A stretch of DNA of 42,767 nt from an uncultured Bacteroidota bacterium (GTDB lineage Bacteria; Bacteroidota; Rhodothermia; Rhodothermales; Salinibacteraceae): positions 1 through 42,767 of the forward strand of contig CAKZLV010000117.1 in assembly GCA_937127285.1 (NCBI GenBank), given 5' to 3'. Positions 1 through 8,982 of this stretch are shown in pieces. The first letter of the stretch is position 1; each line of letters begins with the position of its first letter. The position numbers and the translations under genes are program-made. The notes beneath the pieces were generated by a model. It was not told the DNA's origin. It did no database searches and worked only from the letters and a program-made list of their open reading frames with translations.

Positions 1-899
<899 letters not shown>

Positions 900-1142
900 C
901 GTGGGGTGTTGTGCGTTACGTTAGAACGTTAGACATCGATGGCGAACCCACTGCCGGCGGGAACACGGCCGGCCGGGCCACGGGTAGTGAAAGGTGGAAG
1001 CGAGCAGGGGTGGATGCGGACTCCGCGCGCGGAGGTCGGCGGGCCATGGGTGAAGAGCCGGGCACCGCTCGCTCTCTTCCACCCCTCCTCGTCGCCTGCT
1101 GCGCCCGAACCCTTTCCGGCCTTTTCTCGGTGCCCGCACCGG

Positions 1143-1222
1143 CCGGTGGTTCTTCAGACTTCCGGTGGTTCCTTCAAACCCTCCTTCTCGAACCCTCCTC
1201 TTCGAGTCTTCCTTCTCGAATC
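1143..1222. repeat. Tandem arrays, 19 bp x2 then 14 bp x3
   Basis: Two 19-bp units beginning ccggtggtt (1143-1161 and 1162-1180) run directly into three 14-bp units (ctccttctcgaacc, ctcctcttcgagtc, ttccttctcgaatc) at 1181-1222. The copies are imperfect. Confidence 0.7.
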
Positions 1223-1399
1223 CTCGGATCCACCGGCATCGTACACGATCCCGTCCCCCGGAGACCGGGTGTGGAGGGCGCGTGCGGCGTGTTTTGCCGG
1301 GCCGGCGATACATCTGTTCGAACGTTCGGGCCGCGGTGCCGGCACCGCTTCTTCGCAGAGCCCTCGCCCGACGTCTTCACTCGCCCCCACGCGAGGTGT

Positions 1400-1438
1400 T
1401 CGCTTGAGGCACTCGATTGAGGTTCTCGCTTGGGGTCT
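1400..1438. repeat. 13-bp tandem array x3
   Basis: The units are tcgcttgaggcac, tcgattgaggttc and tcgcttggggtct, head to tail. The array ends about 70 bp before the TrmH-type start codon. Confidence 0.7.
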
Positions 1439-1506
1439 TCATCGGGCCCCCGAAGAGGGGGCGGCGCAGCAATCTGCAGATACGTAACGTCACCACCGAC
1501 GCCGTG

Positions 1507-2052
1507 ATGCGCAAACTCAGTTGGGATGAAATTGACCGTCCGCGCCCCGAAGCCGTCGCGGAGCTTCCGAAGCATCCCGTACGAACGATGGTTCACAACG
1601 TGCGCTCCATCTACAATGTTGGAGCCATCTTCCGAACCTCCGATGCTGCCCGCATCGAGCACCTGCACCTCAGCGGCTACACCGGTACGCCCGACCATCC
1701 CGACCTGCACAAGACGGCGCTCGGTGCCCAGGACGTCGTTTCGTGGTCGGCACATGAGGACGCGCACGCGGTGCTGGACGATCTGGAGACGGCGGGCTAC
1801 ACGCCAGCGGTTCTCGAAATCACCAGCGACCCGACGCGCCCCTCGGAGGTGACGGCGGAGCAGTTCCCGCTCTGCCTCATTGTGGGGAACGAGGTCCACG
1901 GCGTTGACGACGCCCTCGTTTCGCGTGCGAACTTGGCCCTGGAGATCCCGCAGTACGGCGCCAAGCAGTCGCTGAACGTTGCCGTGGCGTACGGGATTGC
2001 CGTCTTCGAGCTGGTGCGCCGCTACCGGCACCTCTCCGGCCCGCCGTCCTGA
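1507..2052 (+). CDS. TrmH/SpoU-family RNA 2'-O-methyltransferase
   Basis: This SPOUT-class methyltransferase is predicted to transfer a methyl group from SAM to a ribose 2'-OH in tRNA or rRNA. The three SpoU motifs are visible in order: NVRSIYNVGAIFRTSDAA (motif 1), LIVGNEVHGVD (motif 2) and LEIPQYGAKQSLNVAVAYGIAVFE (motif 3, part of the trefoil knot that binds SAM). The track ORF begins at 1417, but its first 30 residues are low-complexity. The ATG at 1507 (MRKLSWDEIDRP) gives the normal N-terminus of the compact 180-residue form without an extra RNA-binding domain. The substrate nucleotide cannot be told from sequence. The methylmalonyl-CoA mutase genes follow after about 150 bp, with no evident functional link. 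Confidence 0.88.
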   Translation: MRKLSWDEIDRPRPEAVAELPKHPVRTMVHNVRSIYNVGAIFRTSDAARIEHLHLSGYTGTPDHPDLHKTALGAQDVVSWSAHEDAHAVLDDLETAGYTPAVLEITSDPTRPSEVTAEQFPLCLIVGNEVHGVDDALVSRANLALEIPQYGAKQSLNVAVAYGIAVFELVRRYRHLSGPPS

Positions 2053-2200
2053 CGGCCCGGTGCCGCTCCCGCCCGCGCTTCTGCCGGCGGAGGGCGGCGG
2101 GCGTCCTCGACCGGGCGCCCCGCAGCGTCCGGCCGACGCTACGAGACGCCGATGCATTTCGCCTTTCCGACGTGCCCTTCCTTCTCTCCGCTCGCTCACT

Positions 2201-4315
2201 ATGCCTGCCCAATCCCCTCTGGAGCCCCTCTTCGACGAGTTCCCCCCTACATCGACCAACGCCTGGGAGGCGAAGATCGAGGAGGATTTGAAGGGAAAGA
2301 ATCGCTCCGACGTCCTCGTGTGGGAGGCCCTCGACGGCGTCACGCTTCAGCCGTACTACCGGCGGGAGGACCTGCAGCGCATCGATCACGTCGACGAATC
2401 GGCAGCGGTGCCGCCCCTTGCCGGCGGCGACGATCTGGCGGCGCAGTCCTGGACGGTCCGGCAGGACGTCACGCACCCGGACCTCGAGGAGGCCGCCCGC
2501 CTGGCGCGCCGCGGGCTGGAGCGGGGGGCCGATGCCCTCGGCGTGGTGGCCGCCCGTCCCGGCGGCGACGGAGACCGCACGCCCCTGGCCTCTCGGGAAG
2601 CGGTCGACCGCTTCCTGGATGCGTTGCCCTCTCCGCTTCCCCCGCTCCACTTCAGCAGCGGGCCGGCGGCCGTCGCCCTGTTCGCCCTCTTCGATGCAGC
2701 GGTCCGGGAGCGGACCGCCGCAGATGCGATCCGCGGCAGTATCGAGTTCGACCCGGTGGAAGCGCTGGCCAACGGCCGGATGCACGAGCCCGGCCGGGCG
2801 TTCGACCTCGGCGCCTCCCTCGTCCGCGACGACGCTCACCCGGAGGTCCGGACGTGGTCGGTGCGCAGCACGCCCTACCACGACGCCGGCGCGTCTCTCG
2901 TACAGGAGGTGGCCGCCACACTGGGCGCGCTCAGCGAGTCGCTGGCGCAATTTACCGATCGCGGCGTCTCCCTGGGCGAGGCCGTGGGGTCGATGCAGGT
3001 GGTGACGCCGGTATCGACGGGGTACTTTCTCGAAATTGCAAAACTTCGCGCCCTGCGCCTTCTCATCCCCCAGGTGGTTCGCGCCTTTGCCGACGCGGCC
3101 GGCGCGTCCCTCTCCTTCTCTCCGGATGACCTCGTCCTGCAGGCCGGCACGTCCGGTCGCTCCCACACCCGATACGACCCGTACGTCAACATGCTGCGAG
3201 GAACGACCGAGGCGATGGCCGCGGTCATCGGCGGCTGCGACGTCCTACGCGTCCGCCGCCACGACGCCCGGTTGCGGGCCGCCGAGGACTTTTCGGAGCG
3301 CATCGCCCGCAACACGCAGTTGATTCTTCGGGACGAGGCGCATGCCGACCACGTGGCGGACCCATCCGCCGGGTCGTACTATATCGAGGCGGCGACCGAC
3401 CGGGTGGCGGAGAACGCCTGGTCGCAGTTTCAGGACCTGGAGGCGCGCGGCGGCCTGCTGGAGGCCCTCCGCCACGGCTCGCTGCAGGAAGCGATCGCCC
3501 GCGTCCGAGACGAACGGACCGAGCGCGTCGCCACCCGTCAGCAGGTGCTAGTCGGCACCAACCACTACCCGAACCTCTCCGAGCGTCGACCGGACGTCCG
3601 CACCGACGACGGCACCCGCCCCGGCGACGGCGCCCGCCCCGATGCGACCGACGAAGGCGCAGGCCGGCCGAGCCGGTCGGAGGCCGGGAGCGGCGCCTCG
3701 GCGACGGACTTCACGGAGGCGCGGCTGAGCCGGCTTCGGGAGGCCGTCCGCGGCGGGGCCCGGCGGTCCGAGCTGGTCGATGCCCTGACGCAGACTGCGA
3801 GCGAGGAAGCAGGCGACGCAGACGAGCGCTCGGAGTCCGGCGGCATCTCCTCCCTCCCTGTCGTTCGCCTCAGCGACCCCTTCGACGACCTCCGGCTGCG
3901 AACCGCCGCCCATGCCGATGCGACCGGGGCTCCGCCCACAATTTTTCTGGCTCCGCTGGGTCATCCGGCCATGCGGTCGGCCCGGGCCAACTTCGCCCGT
4001 AACTTCTTCGGTGTCGCCGGGTTTGAAATCATCGAGAACCTCCGGTTTGATCACCCGGCCGCGGCCGCAGGCGCCGCCGTCGACGAGGATGCCGACGTTG
4101 TGGTCCTCTGCTCGTCCGACCGCGAAGTTCCCGACCTGGCGCCCGCCCTGCGGTCCGCCCTTGAAGATGCCGAGCACGAGGCCCTCCTGGTCGTGGCGGG
4201 CAACCCGGAGACGATCGAAGGAGACGTAGACGCCGACGGATTCATTCATCTCGGCTCTCCTCTCCTCGACACCCTGCGCGCGTACCAGGACCGGTTGCTC
4301 GCAAGCGGCGGATGA
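2201..4315 (+). CDS. mutA: Methylmalonyl-CoA mutase small (alpha-like) subunit
   Basis: This is the non-catalytic subunit of the heterodimeric, B12-dependent mutase that interconverts methylmalonyl-CoA and succinyl-CoA. The track ORF starts at 1979 inside the previous gene. The ATG at 2201 ([16 protein letters not shown]) gives a 704-residue protein. The TIM-barrel part resembles the large subunit ([39 protein letters not shown]). The C-terminal cobalamin-like fold lacks the DxHxxG ligand motif and reads [23 protein letters not shown], as expected for small subunits. The protein is somewhat long because of an Asp/Arg/Gly-rich linker ([19 protein letters not shown]..) between barrel and C-terminal domain, which includes a duplicated 18-bp unit. 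mutB follows 175 bp downstream on the same strand, then meaB. Confidence 0.92.
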   Translation: MPAQSPLEPLFDEFPPTSTNAWEAKIEEDLKGKNRSDVLVWEALDGVTLQPYYRREDLQRIDHVDESAAVPPLAGGDDLAAQSWTVRQDVTHPDLEEAARLARRGLERGADALGVVAARPGGDGDRTPLASREAVDRFLDALPSPLPPLHFSSGPAAVALFALFDAAVRERTAADAIRGSIEFDPVEALANGRMHEPGRAFDLGASLVRDDAHPEVRTWSVRSTPYHDAGASLVQEVAATLGALSESLAQFTDRGVSLGEAVGSMQVVTPVSTGYFLEIAKLRALRLLIPQVVRAFADAAGASLSFSPDDLVLQAGTSGRSHTRYDPYVNMLRGTTEAMAAVIGGCDVLRVRRHDARLRAAEDFSERIARNTQLILRDEAHADHVADPSAGSYYIEAATDRVAENAWSQFQDLEARGGLLEALRHGSLQEAIARVRDERTERVATRQQVLVGTNHYPNLSERRPDVRTDDGTRPGDGARPDATDEGAGRPSRSEAGSGASATDFTEARLSRLREAVRGGARRSELVDALTQTASEEAGDADERSESGGISSLPVVRLSDPFDDLRLRTAAHADATGAPPTIFLAPLGHPAMRSARANFARNFFGVAGFEIIENLRFDHPAAAAGAAVDEDADVVVLCSSDREVPDLAPALRSALEDAEHEALLVVAGNPETIEGDVDADGFIHLGSPLLDTLRAYQDRLLASGG
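3608..3643 (+). repeat. In-frame 18-bp duplication in mutA linker
   Basis: Two 18-bp units (gacggcacccgccccggc and gacggcgcccgccccgat) encode [12 protein letters not shown] in the linker between barrel and C-terminal domain. The period is a multiple of three, so frame is kept. Confidence 0.7.
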
Positions 4316-4323
4316 CCGGCCGG

Positions 4324-4342
4324 GGCCGCGTCGTGCGCGGCC
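4324..4342 (+). other. GC hairpin just after mutA stop, no U-tract
   Basis: A 7-bp perfect stem (ggccgcg / cgcggcc) with loop tcgtg begins 9 nt after the mutA stop codon. No T-run follows, so it is not a classical terminator. It may stabilise the 3' end or pause transcription. Confidence 0.45.
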
Positions 4343-4406
4343 GACCGCCGTCATCCCGGCCGCGCAACCGCCCCGGCGGGCCCATCCCGTCCCGCACCTT
4401 TGCATC

Positions 4407-4478
4407 TGCGCTCTTCAATCCCCTTGCGCTCTTCGGTTTCCTTGCGTTCCTCGATCCACCTGCGTTCCTCGATTCCTA
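4407..4478. repeat. 18-bp tandem array x4 upstream of mutB
   Basis: Four 18-bp units start with tgcgctcttc or tgcgttcctc at 4407, 4425, 4443 and 4461. The array ends 12 bp before the mutB ATG, so it forms most of the mutB leader. Confidence 0.8.
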
Positions 4479-4490
4479 CCCCCGCCCATC

Positions 4491-6653
4491 ATGCGTCCTG
4501 ATTTCTCCAGCATTGCCTACCGTCCTCCTCGTCGCGGCGAGGATCGCCGCGGCGACGACGCGCCGGACCGCACCTGGTCGACCGCCGAGCAGATCGACAT
4601 CGACGCAATCTACGGACCCGATGCCGTCGACGATCTGGATCATCTCGACTACGCGGCCGGCATCCCGCCGTACCTGCGCGGACCGTACTCGACGATGTAT
4701 AACTTCCGGCCGTGGACGATTCGGCAGTACGCCGGCTTCTCGACCGCCGAGGAGTCCAACCGGTTTTACCGCAAGGCCCTCGCCTCCGGCCAGAAGGGCC
4801 TCTCCGTCGCCTTCGATCTCGCCACACACCGCGGCTACGACTCCGACCACGACCGCGTGCAGGGAGACGTCGGCAAGGCGGGGGTGGCCGTCGACACCGT
4901 CGAAGACATGAACATCCTCTTCGACGGCATCCCCCTCGACGAAATGTCGGTGTCGATGACGATGAACGGTGCCGTGCTTCCGGTGATGGCCTTCTACATC
5001 GTCGCCGCCGAGGAACAGGGCGTCGCGCCGGAGAAGCTGACCGGGACGATCCAGAACGACATCCTGAAGGAGTTCATGGTGCGGAACACCTACATCTATC
5101 CGCCGCAGCCGTCGATGCGCGTCATCGGCGACATCTTCGCGCACTGTGCGCGCACGATGCCGCGTTTCAACGCCATCTCGGTGTCCGGCTACCACATGCA
5201 CGAGGCCGGCGCTCCGGCGGATCTGGAGCTGGCCTACACGCTGGCCGACGGCCTGGAGTATCTGCGAACCGGGCGGGACGCTGGTCTGGACATCGACGAG
5301 TTCGCCCCGCGGGTTTCCTTCTTCTGGGCGATTGGGATGAACCATTTCATGGAGATTGCCAAGCTGCGGGCGGGGCGGCTGCTGTGGGCGAAGCTCGTCA
5401 AGCAGTTCGACCCGGACAACCCGAAGTCGATGGCGCTGCGCACGCACTGCCAGACCTCCGGCTACAGCCTGGCGGAGCAGGATCCGTTCAACAACGTGGT
5501 GCGCACCACCATCGAGGCGATGGCCGCGGCGCTCGGCCACACGCAGTCGCTGCACACAAACGCGCTGGACGAGGCCATTGCCCTGCCCAGCGAGTTCGCC
5601 GCGCGCATCGCCCGCAACACGCAGCTCTACCTGCAGGAAGAAACCGACATCACGCGCGCGATCGATCCCTGGGCGGGCTCGCACTACGTCGAGCGACTGA
5701 CCGGCGAGCTGGCGCGGCGCGCCTGGAGCCTGATCCAAGAGGTGGAAGCAGAGGGCGGCATGACGCGCGCCATCGAGCAGGGACTGCCGAAGCTGAAAAT
5801 CGAGGAGGCCGCCGCCCGCAAGCAGGCCCGCATCGACACCGGGCGCGAGACGATCATCGGCGTCAACGAGCACCGGCTCGACGAGGAAGAACCGATCGAC
5901 ACGCTGGAGGTCGACAACGAGGCCGTGCGCCGCCAGCAGATCGAACGGCTGGGCCGAATCAAAGAAGCGCGCGACGAGGCGGCCGTGCGGTCGGCACTGA
6001 ACGGGATCACCCGTGCCGCCGAGACGGGCGACGGCAACCTCCTGGCCCGCGCCGTGGAGGCGGCCCGCGAGCGGGCGACCCTCGGGGAAATCAGTCAGGC
6101 CATGGAAGACGTGTTCGGGCGGCACACGGCCCAGACGAAGACGATCTCCGGGGTGTATTCCTCTGAAGCCGGCGATGACGACACCTTCGAGCATGCCCGC
6201 GACCTGGCCGACGCCTTCGCGGCCGCGGCGGGGCGGCGCCCGCGCATCCTGGTCGCCAAAATGGGCCAGGACGGCCACGACCGGGGGGCAAAGGTGATTG
6301 CGACCTCGTTCGCCGACCTCGGCTTCGACGTCGACATCGGCCCTCTCTTCCAAACCCCGGAGGAAGCCGCCCGCCAAGCCGTCGAAAACGATGTCCACAT
6401 CCTGGGCGTGTCCAGCCTCGCGGGCGGACACAAAACCCTCGTCCCGCAAGTTCTGGACGCCCTCGAAGCCTACGGTCGCGACGACATCCTCGTGATCGTG
6501 GGGGGCGTCATCCCGCATCAAGACTACGAGTTTCTCTACGAGCAGGGCGTGACGGGCGTCTTCGGGCCGGGGACGGTGATCTCGACCGCCGCCGCCCAGA
6601 TCCTGTCCGTTCTTCTCGACCGTTCGTCCGAGGAGGAGGCTGTCCGGGCCTGA
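4491..6653 (+). CDS. mutB: Methylmalonyl-CoA mutase large (catalytic) subunit
   Basis: This 720-residue catalytic subunit carries out the adenosylcobalamin-dependent rearrangement between (R)-methylmalonyl-CoA and succinyl-CoA, linking propionate, odd-chain and branched-chain amino acid breakdown to the TCA cycle. The barrel N-terminus carries the CoA-channel and active-site block [28 protein letters not shown], followed by [21 protein letters not shown]. The C-terminal B12 domain has the full ligand motif [25 protein letters not shown], with His near residue 596 as lower axial ligand, and later GGVIPHQDY. Length is normal for MutB. The start at ATG 4491 has no Shine-Dalgarno; its leader is an 18-bp tandem array. 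meaB follows 127 bp downstream, an arrangement common for this enzyme. Confidence 0.97.
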   Translation: MRPDFSSIAYRPPRRGEDRRGDDAPDRTWSTAEQIDIDAIYGPDAVDDLDHLDYAAGIPPYLRGPYSTMYNFRPWTIRQYAGFSTAEESNRFYRKALASGQKGLSVAFDLATHRGYDSDHDRVQGDVGKAGVAVDTVEDMNILFDGIPLDEMSVSMTMNGAVLPVMAFYIVAAEEQGVAPEKLTGTIQNDILKEFMVRNTYIYPPQPSMRVIGDIFAHCARTMPRFNAISVSGYHMHEAGAPADLELAYTLADGLEYLRTGRDAGLDIDEFAPRVSFFWAIGMNHFMEIAKLRAGRLLWAKLVKQFDPDNPKSMALRTHCQTSGYSLAEQDPFNNVVRTTIEAMAAALGHTQSLHTNALDEAIALPSEFAARIARNTQLYLQEETDITRAIDPWAGSHYVERLTGELARRAWSLIQEVEAEGGMTRAIEQGLPKLKIEEAAARKQARIDTGRETIIGVNEHRLDEEEPIDTLEVDNEAVRRQQIERLGRIKEARDEAAVRSALNGITRAAETGDGNLLARAVEAARERATLGEISQAMEDVFGRHTAQTKTISGVYSSEAGDDDTFEHARDLADAFAAAAGRRPRILVAKMGQDGHDRGAKVIATSFADLGFDVDIGPLFQTPEEAARQAVENDVHILGVSSLAGGHKTLVPQVLDALEAYGRDDILVIVGGVIPHQDYEFLYEQGVTGVFGPGTVISTAAAQILSVLLDRSSEEEAVRA

Positions 6654-6668
6654 CGGCCGCGCCGCTCC

Positions 6669-6691
6669 CCGTCCGGCCCTTCCCCGGACGG
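6669..6691 (+). other. GC hairpin after mutB stop, no U-tract
   Basis: An 8-bp perfect stem (ccgtccgg / ccggacgg) with loop cccttcc begins 16 nt after the mutB stop. No T-run follows. The 17-bp array preceding meaB starts 13 nt later. Confidence 0.45.
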
Positions 6692-6704
6692 CCTCGCTGC
6701 CTCC

Positions 6705-6755
6705 CTGGCGAACGGCTTCTCCTGGCGAACGGCTTCTCCTGGCGAACGGCTTCTT
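6705..6755. repeat. 17-bp tandem array x3 upstream of meaB
   Basis: Three head-to-tail copies of ctggcgaacggcttctc (the third ends in t instead of c) are followed by a degenerate partial copy (ctcgaacggttctcc). The array lies 25-75 bp before the meaB ATG. The first two copies are identical, which points to recent duplication. Confidence 0.88.
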
Positions 6756-6780
6756 CTCGAACGGTTCTCCCTCCCGCTGC

Positions 6781-7908
6781 ATGTCCGACTCCGACGCCGA
6801 CGCCTCGGCTCTTTCGGAGACGCGATCTCCCGGTCGCGTCTCCAGCCTGAACCCCAACCTGGACCCCTCTCCACCGCGTCGGCGCTCGCCCGACGGCGTG
6901 GACGCGTACGTGGAGAAAATTCGCGACGGCGATCGCGCCGCTCTCAGCCGGGCCATCACCCTCATCGAGAGCACGCGCGCGGAGCATCAGGCGACGGCCC
7001 GCGAGATCCTACACGCGTGTCTTGCCCACCGGAGCGCCTCGATCCGCGTCGGCATTACCGGAGTGCCCGGCGTGGGGAAGTCGACGTTCATTGAGCGGCT
7101 GGGCACGCAGCTCGTGGATGAGGGGCATCGGCTGGCCGTTCTCGCCATCGATCCGAGCAGCGAGCGAACCAAGGGAAGCATTCTCGGAGACAAAACCCGC
7201 ATGGGCGCCCTCACGCAGCGCGAAGACGTGTTCATCCGCCCCTCGCCGACGGCGGGATCGCTCGGCGGCGTTGCCCGCAAGACGCGCGAAACCATCCTCC
7301 TCTGCGAGGCCGCCGGCTACGACACCATCTTCGTCGAAACCGTCGGCGTCGGCCAGTCCGAAACCACCGTGCACTCGATGGTCGACTTCTTTCTTCTCCT
7401 CGCCCTGGCCGGCGCCGGCGACGAGCTGCAGGGCATCAAGCGGGGAATCGTCGAAATGGCCGACGCCATCGCAATCAACAAGGCCGACGGCGAGAACAAG
7501 CGCGCTGCCGAGCAGGCAAAGCAGGAGTACGAACGCGCGCTTCATCTCTTCCCGGCCCCGGAGACCGGATGGGAGCCGCCGGTGCTCACCTGCTCGGCAC
7601 GGACCGGGGAGGGCGTTTCGGCCGTATGGGACGCGGTGGTCGACTTCGAGGAGCAGATGAAGGCGGCCGGGCACTTTCAGGAGAAACGGAGCGAGCAGGC
7701 GCGCTACTGGATGTACCAGACCATCGAGCACCGGTTGAAGCAGGACTTCTTTGCCAGCGACGCCGTCCAGTCGCGCATCGACGAGATCGAAGCGAAGGTG
7801 CGGGACGGGCGGCTCAGTTCATTCGTCGCCGCCGAGCAGTTGCTCGACGCATACCGGAGGGGCGGCCGTGCGGACTCTGCGTCCGCCTCCGGTTCGTCTG
7901 CGCAATAG
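6781..7908 (+). CDS. meaB: MeaB/ArgK-type G-protein chaperone of methylmalonyl-CoA mutase
   Basis: This G3E-type GTPase loads and protects the cobalamin cofactor of methylmalonyl-CoA mutase. It was once annotated as the ArgK kinase. Visible motifs are the Walker A GITGVPGVGKST (about residue 90), IDPSSERTKGSILGDKTRM, the switch region FVETVGVGQSET and the base-recognition NKADG (about residue 232). The C-terminal helical dimerisation arm is present (EQARYWMYQTIEHRLKQDFF). At 375 residues it is slightly long because of a 35-residue Ser/Arg/Pro-rich N-terminal extension. A later start is possible, but no clear in-frame alternative ATG precedes the conserved VDAYVEKIRDGDRAALSRAITLIES. It follows mutA and mutB on the same strand, which strongly supports the role. 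Confidence 0.95.
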   Translation: MSDSDADASALSETRSPGRVSSLNPNLDPSPPRRRSPDGVDAYVEKIRDGDRAALSRAITLIESTRAEHQATAREILHACLAHRSASIRVGITGVPGVGKSTFIERLGTQLVDEGHRLAVLAIDPSSERTKGSILGDKTRMGALTQREDVFIRPSPTAGSLGGVARKTRETILLCEAAGYDTIFVETVGVGQSETTVHSMVDFFLLLALAGAGDELQGIKRGIVEMADAIAINKADGENKRAAEQAKQEYERALHLFPAPETGWEPPVLTCSARTGEGVSAVWDAVVDFEEQMKAAGHFQEKRSEQARYWMYQTIEHRLKQDFFASDAVQSRIDEIEAKVRDGRLSSFVAAEQLLDAYRRGGRADSASASGSSAQ

Positions 7909-8050
7909 GCTGCAGGAGGCCGGACGCCGGGAGCGGCCAGAGGCCTCGGGGCGGGCACATTCGGCGGGGAGAAACCGTATCTTCCTCCGGGGCCGTTCAT
8001 GCCTGCTTCACCGCCCCGCCCTCCTACCGGCGCGAGGTTGCCACCGCTGC

Positions 8051-8084
8051 CATGACGTTCTCTCGACCATGACGTTCTCTCGAC
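8051..8084 (+). repeat. 17-bp duplication containing the start codon
   Basis: catgacgttctctcgac occurs twice with no gap (8051-8067 and 8068-8084). Each copy carries an ATG. The second ATG opens the lipoprotein gene. The first is in another frame and gives MTFSRP, with its TGA stop overlapping the true ATG. Confidence 0.92.
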
Positions 8085-8614
8085 TGCTGTCTCTGCTTGC
8101 TGTCTGCCTCCTCGCCGCGGTGACGATCGCCGGATGCGCGTCGTCCGGCCCGGCCGCGTCCGCCGACCCCTCCGACGTGCTCGGGGTGTGGGAGTATCGC
8201 TCGAACGGCAGTCCCTACCTCGACCGCGGCCGGTTTCGGATCGTTCGTGAGCGCGGGGGGCGCCTGGACGGGGTCCTGCGAGATTCTCGCCTGGGCACCG
8301 TCGACGTCGAGGACGTGCGGCTGCGCAACGGCCAGCTCCATCTTCGCATCGAAATCCAGAGCGCCTACTCGGCCCAGACGAGCGTTCTTCAGATCAGCGG
8401 GCAGGTGCGCAACGACCGCTACACGGGCACCTTCCGCCAGCCGATGTGGGACGTGACGACGTCGCAGAACCTGCGCCGCTATCGCCAGAGCGCATCGGGC
8501 GGGTCCCTCCTTGCGCGCCGCGTGCAGGAGGGCGGATTTCAAGGACCGGCGGTGCCGCTGGGGTGCACCGATGCGCTCGTCGAACACGACTACCGGTGCG
8601 CATCGATTCCGTAG
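8069..8614 (+). CDS. Small lipoprotein with lipocalin-like beta pattern
   Basis: This 181-residue predicted lipoprotein has a signal peptide MTFSRLLSLLAVCLLAAVTIAGC with the lipobox Cys at 23. The mature part (DVLGVWEYRSNGSPYLDRGRFRIVRERGGRLDGVLRD..) alternates short strands with G-x-W and G-x-L-x-G elements, resembling small lipocalin-like or calycin beta barrels. I cannot name a family. The track ORF opens at 7751 inside meaB; the ATG at 8069 is chosen because it gives a proper signal peptide. This ATG is the second copy of a 17-bp tandem duplication, and a six-codon mini-ORF from the first copy stops across it (ATGA overlap). Two further 17-bp-period arrays begin exactly at the TAG stop. 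Function unknown. Confidence 0.75.
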   Translation: MTFSRLLSLLAVCLLAAVTIAGCASSGPAASADPSDVLGVWEYRSNGSPYLDRGRFRIVRERGGRLDGVLRDSRLGTVDVEDVRLRNGQLHLRIEIQSAYSAQTSVLQISGQVRNDRYTGTFRQPMWDVTTSQNLRRYRQSASGGSLLARRVQEGGFQGPAVPLGCTDALVEHDYRCASIP

Positions 8615-8679
8615 CCGGCAAGAAGTGGGTGCCAGGAACGAGTAGGTGCCGGGAACGAGTGGAAGCCGGCAAGGACGGG
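8612..8679. repeat. 17-bp tandem array x4 starting at a stop codon
   Basis: There are four 17-bp units. The two central ones (gtgccaggaacgagtag at 8629 and gtgccgggaacgagtgg at 8646) are near-identical and the outer two (8612 and 8663) are degenerate. The first unit begins with the TAG stop of the lipoprotein. Confidence 0.75.
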
Positions 8680-8982
8680 GACCCGGCCCAGCGGGGAACT
8701 CGAACCGGCGGAGAATCCAAACCGGCGGGGAACCCAGACCGGTGGAGAACCCAAACCGGCGGAGAACCCAAACCGGCGGAGAACCCAAACCGGCGGAGAA
8801 CCCAAACCGGCCGGGACCCCGGCCTCGTGGAGAACCGGAACCGGTGCCCGCCGGGCCGGCATCGTCGGGGCGAGGCGCAGGAGACCGTCGGAGGGGATCC
8901 GGAAACCCACCGAGAGCGATCCGTTGAAGGGACTCGGTTATTCACCGCTCGCCGTATCGCCTGATCAACCGTTTGTTCTACC
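8615..8982. other. Spacer before glnS, mostly tandem repeats
   Basis: This 368-bp spacer is filled to about 8842 by the two 17-bp arrays. The last 140 bp (8843-8982) carry no gene. The final 50 bp (gttattcaccgctcg..tgatcaaccgtttgttctacc) are AT-richer and probably hold the glnS promoter and leader. Confidence 0.6.
8684..8836. repeat. 17-bp tandem array x9, largest in the window
   Basis: Nine consecutive 17-bp units have consensus caaaccggcggagaacc. Three central units at 8752, 8769 and 8786 are identical, and divergence increases outward in both directions. The unit sequence differs from the preceding array, but the period is the same. There are no spacers, so this is not CRISPR. Confidence 0.93.

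Larger units (their letters stand above)
900..1506. other. Non-coding spacer with three small tandem arrays
   Basis: This divergent spacer lies between the LEA lipoprotein (minus) and the TrmH-type gene (plus). I see no credible gene in it. It contains a 19-bp pair near 1143, a 14-bp array to 1222 and a 13-bp array at 1400-1438. Segments resembling 'ttcgaatcc' are array units, not tRNA T-loops. The AT-richer ends near 905-935 and 1470-1500 are the likeliest promoter positions, but no consensus element can be assigned. Confidence 0.6.

Noticed and set aside
1195-1225. 'ttcgaatcc'-like strings resembling a tRNA T-loop
   Set aside because: They are units of a 14-bp tandem array. No acceptor or anticodon stem can be built around them.
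4476-6974. 832-residue minus-strand ORF opposite mutB
   Set aside because: It is an antisense shadow of a well-supported gene in GC-rich DNA. The translation is Arg/Gly/His-rich and matches no family.
8684-8836. Regular repeats that might be a CRISPR array
   Set aside because: The 17-bp units are directly adjacent with no unique spacers, and there are no cas genes nearby. It is a plain tandem array.
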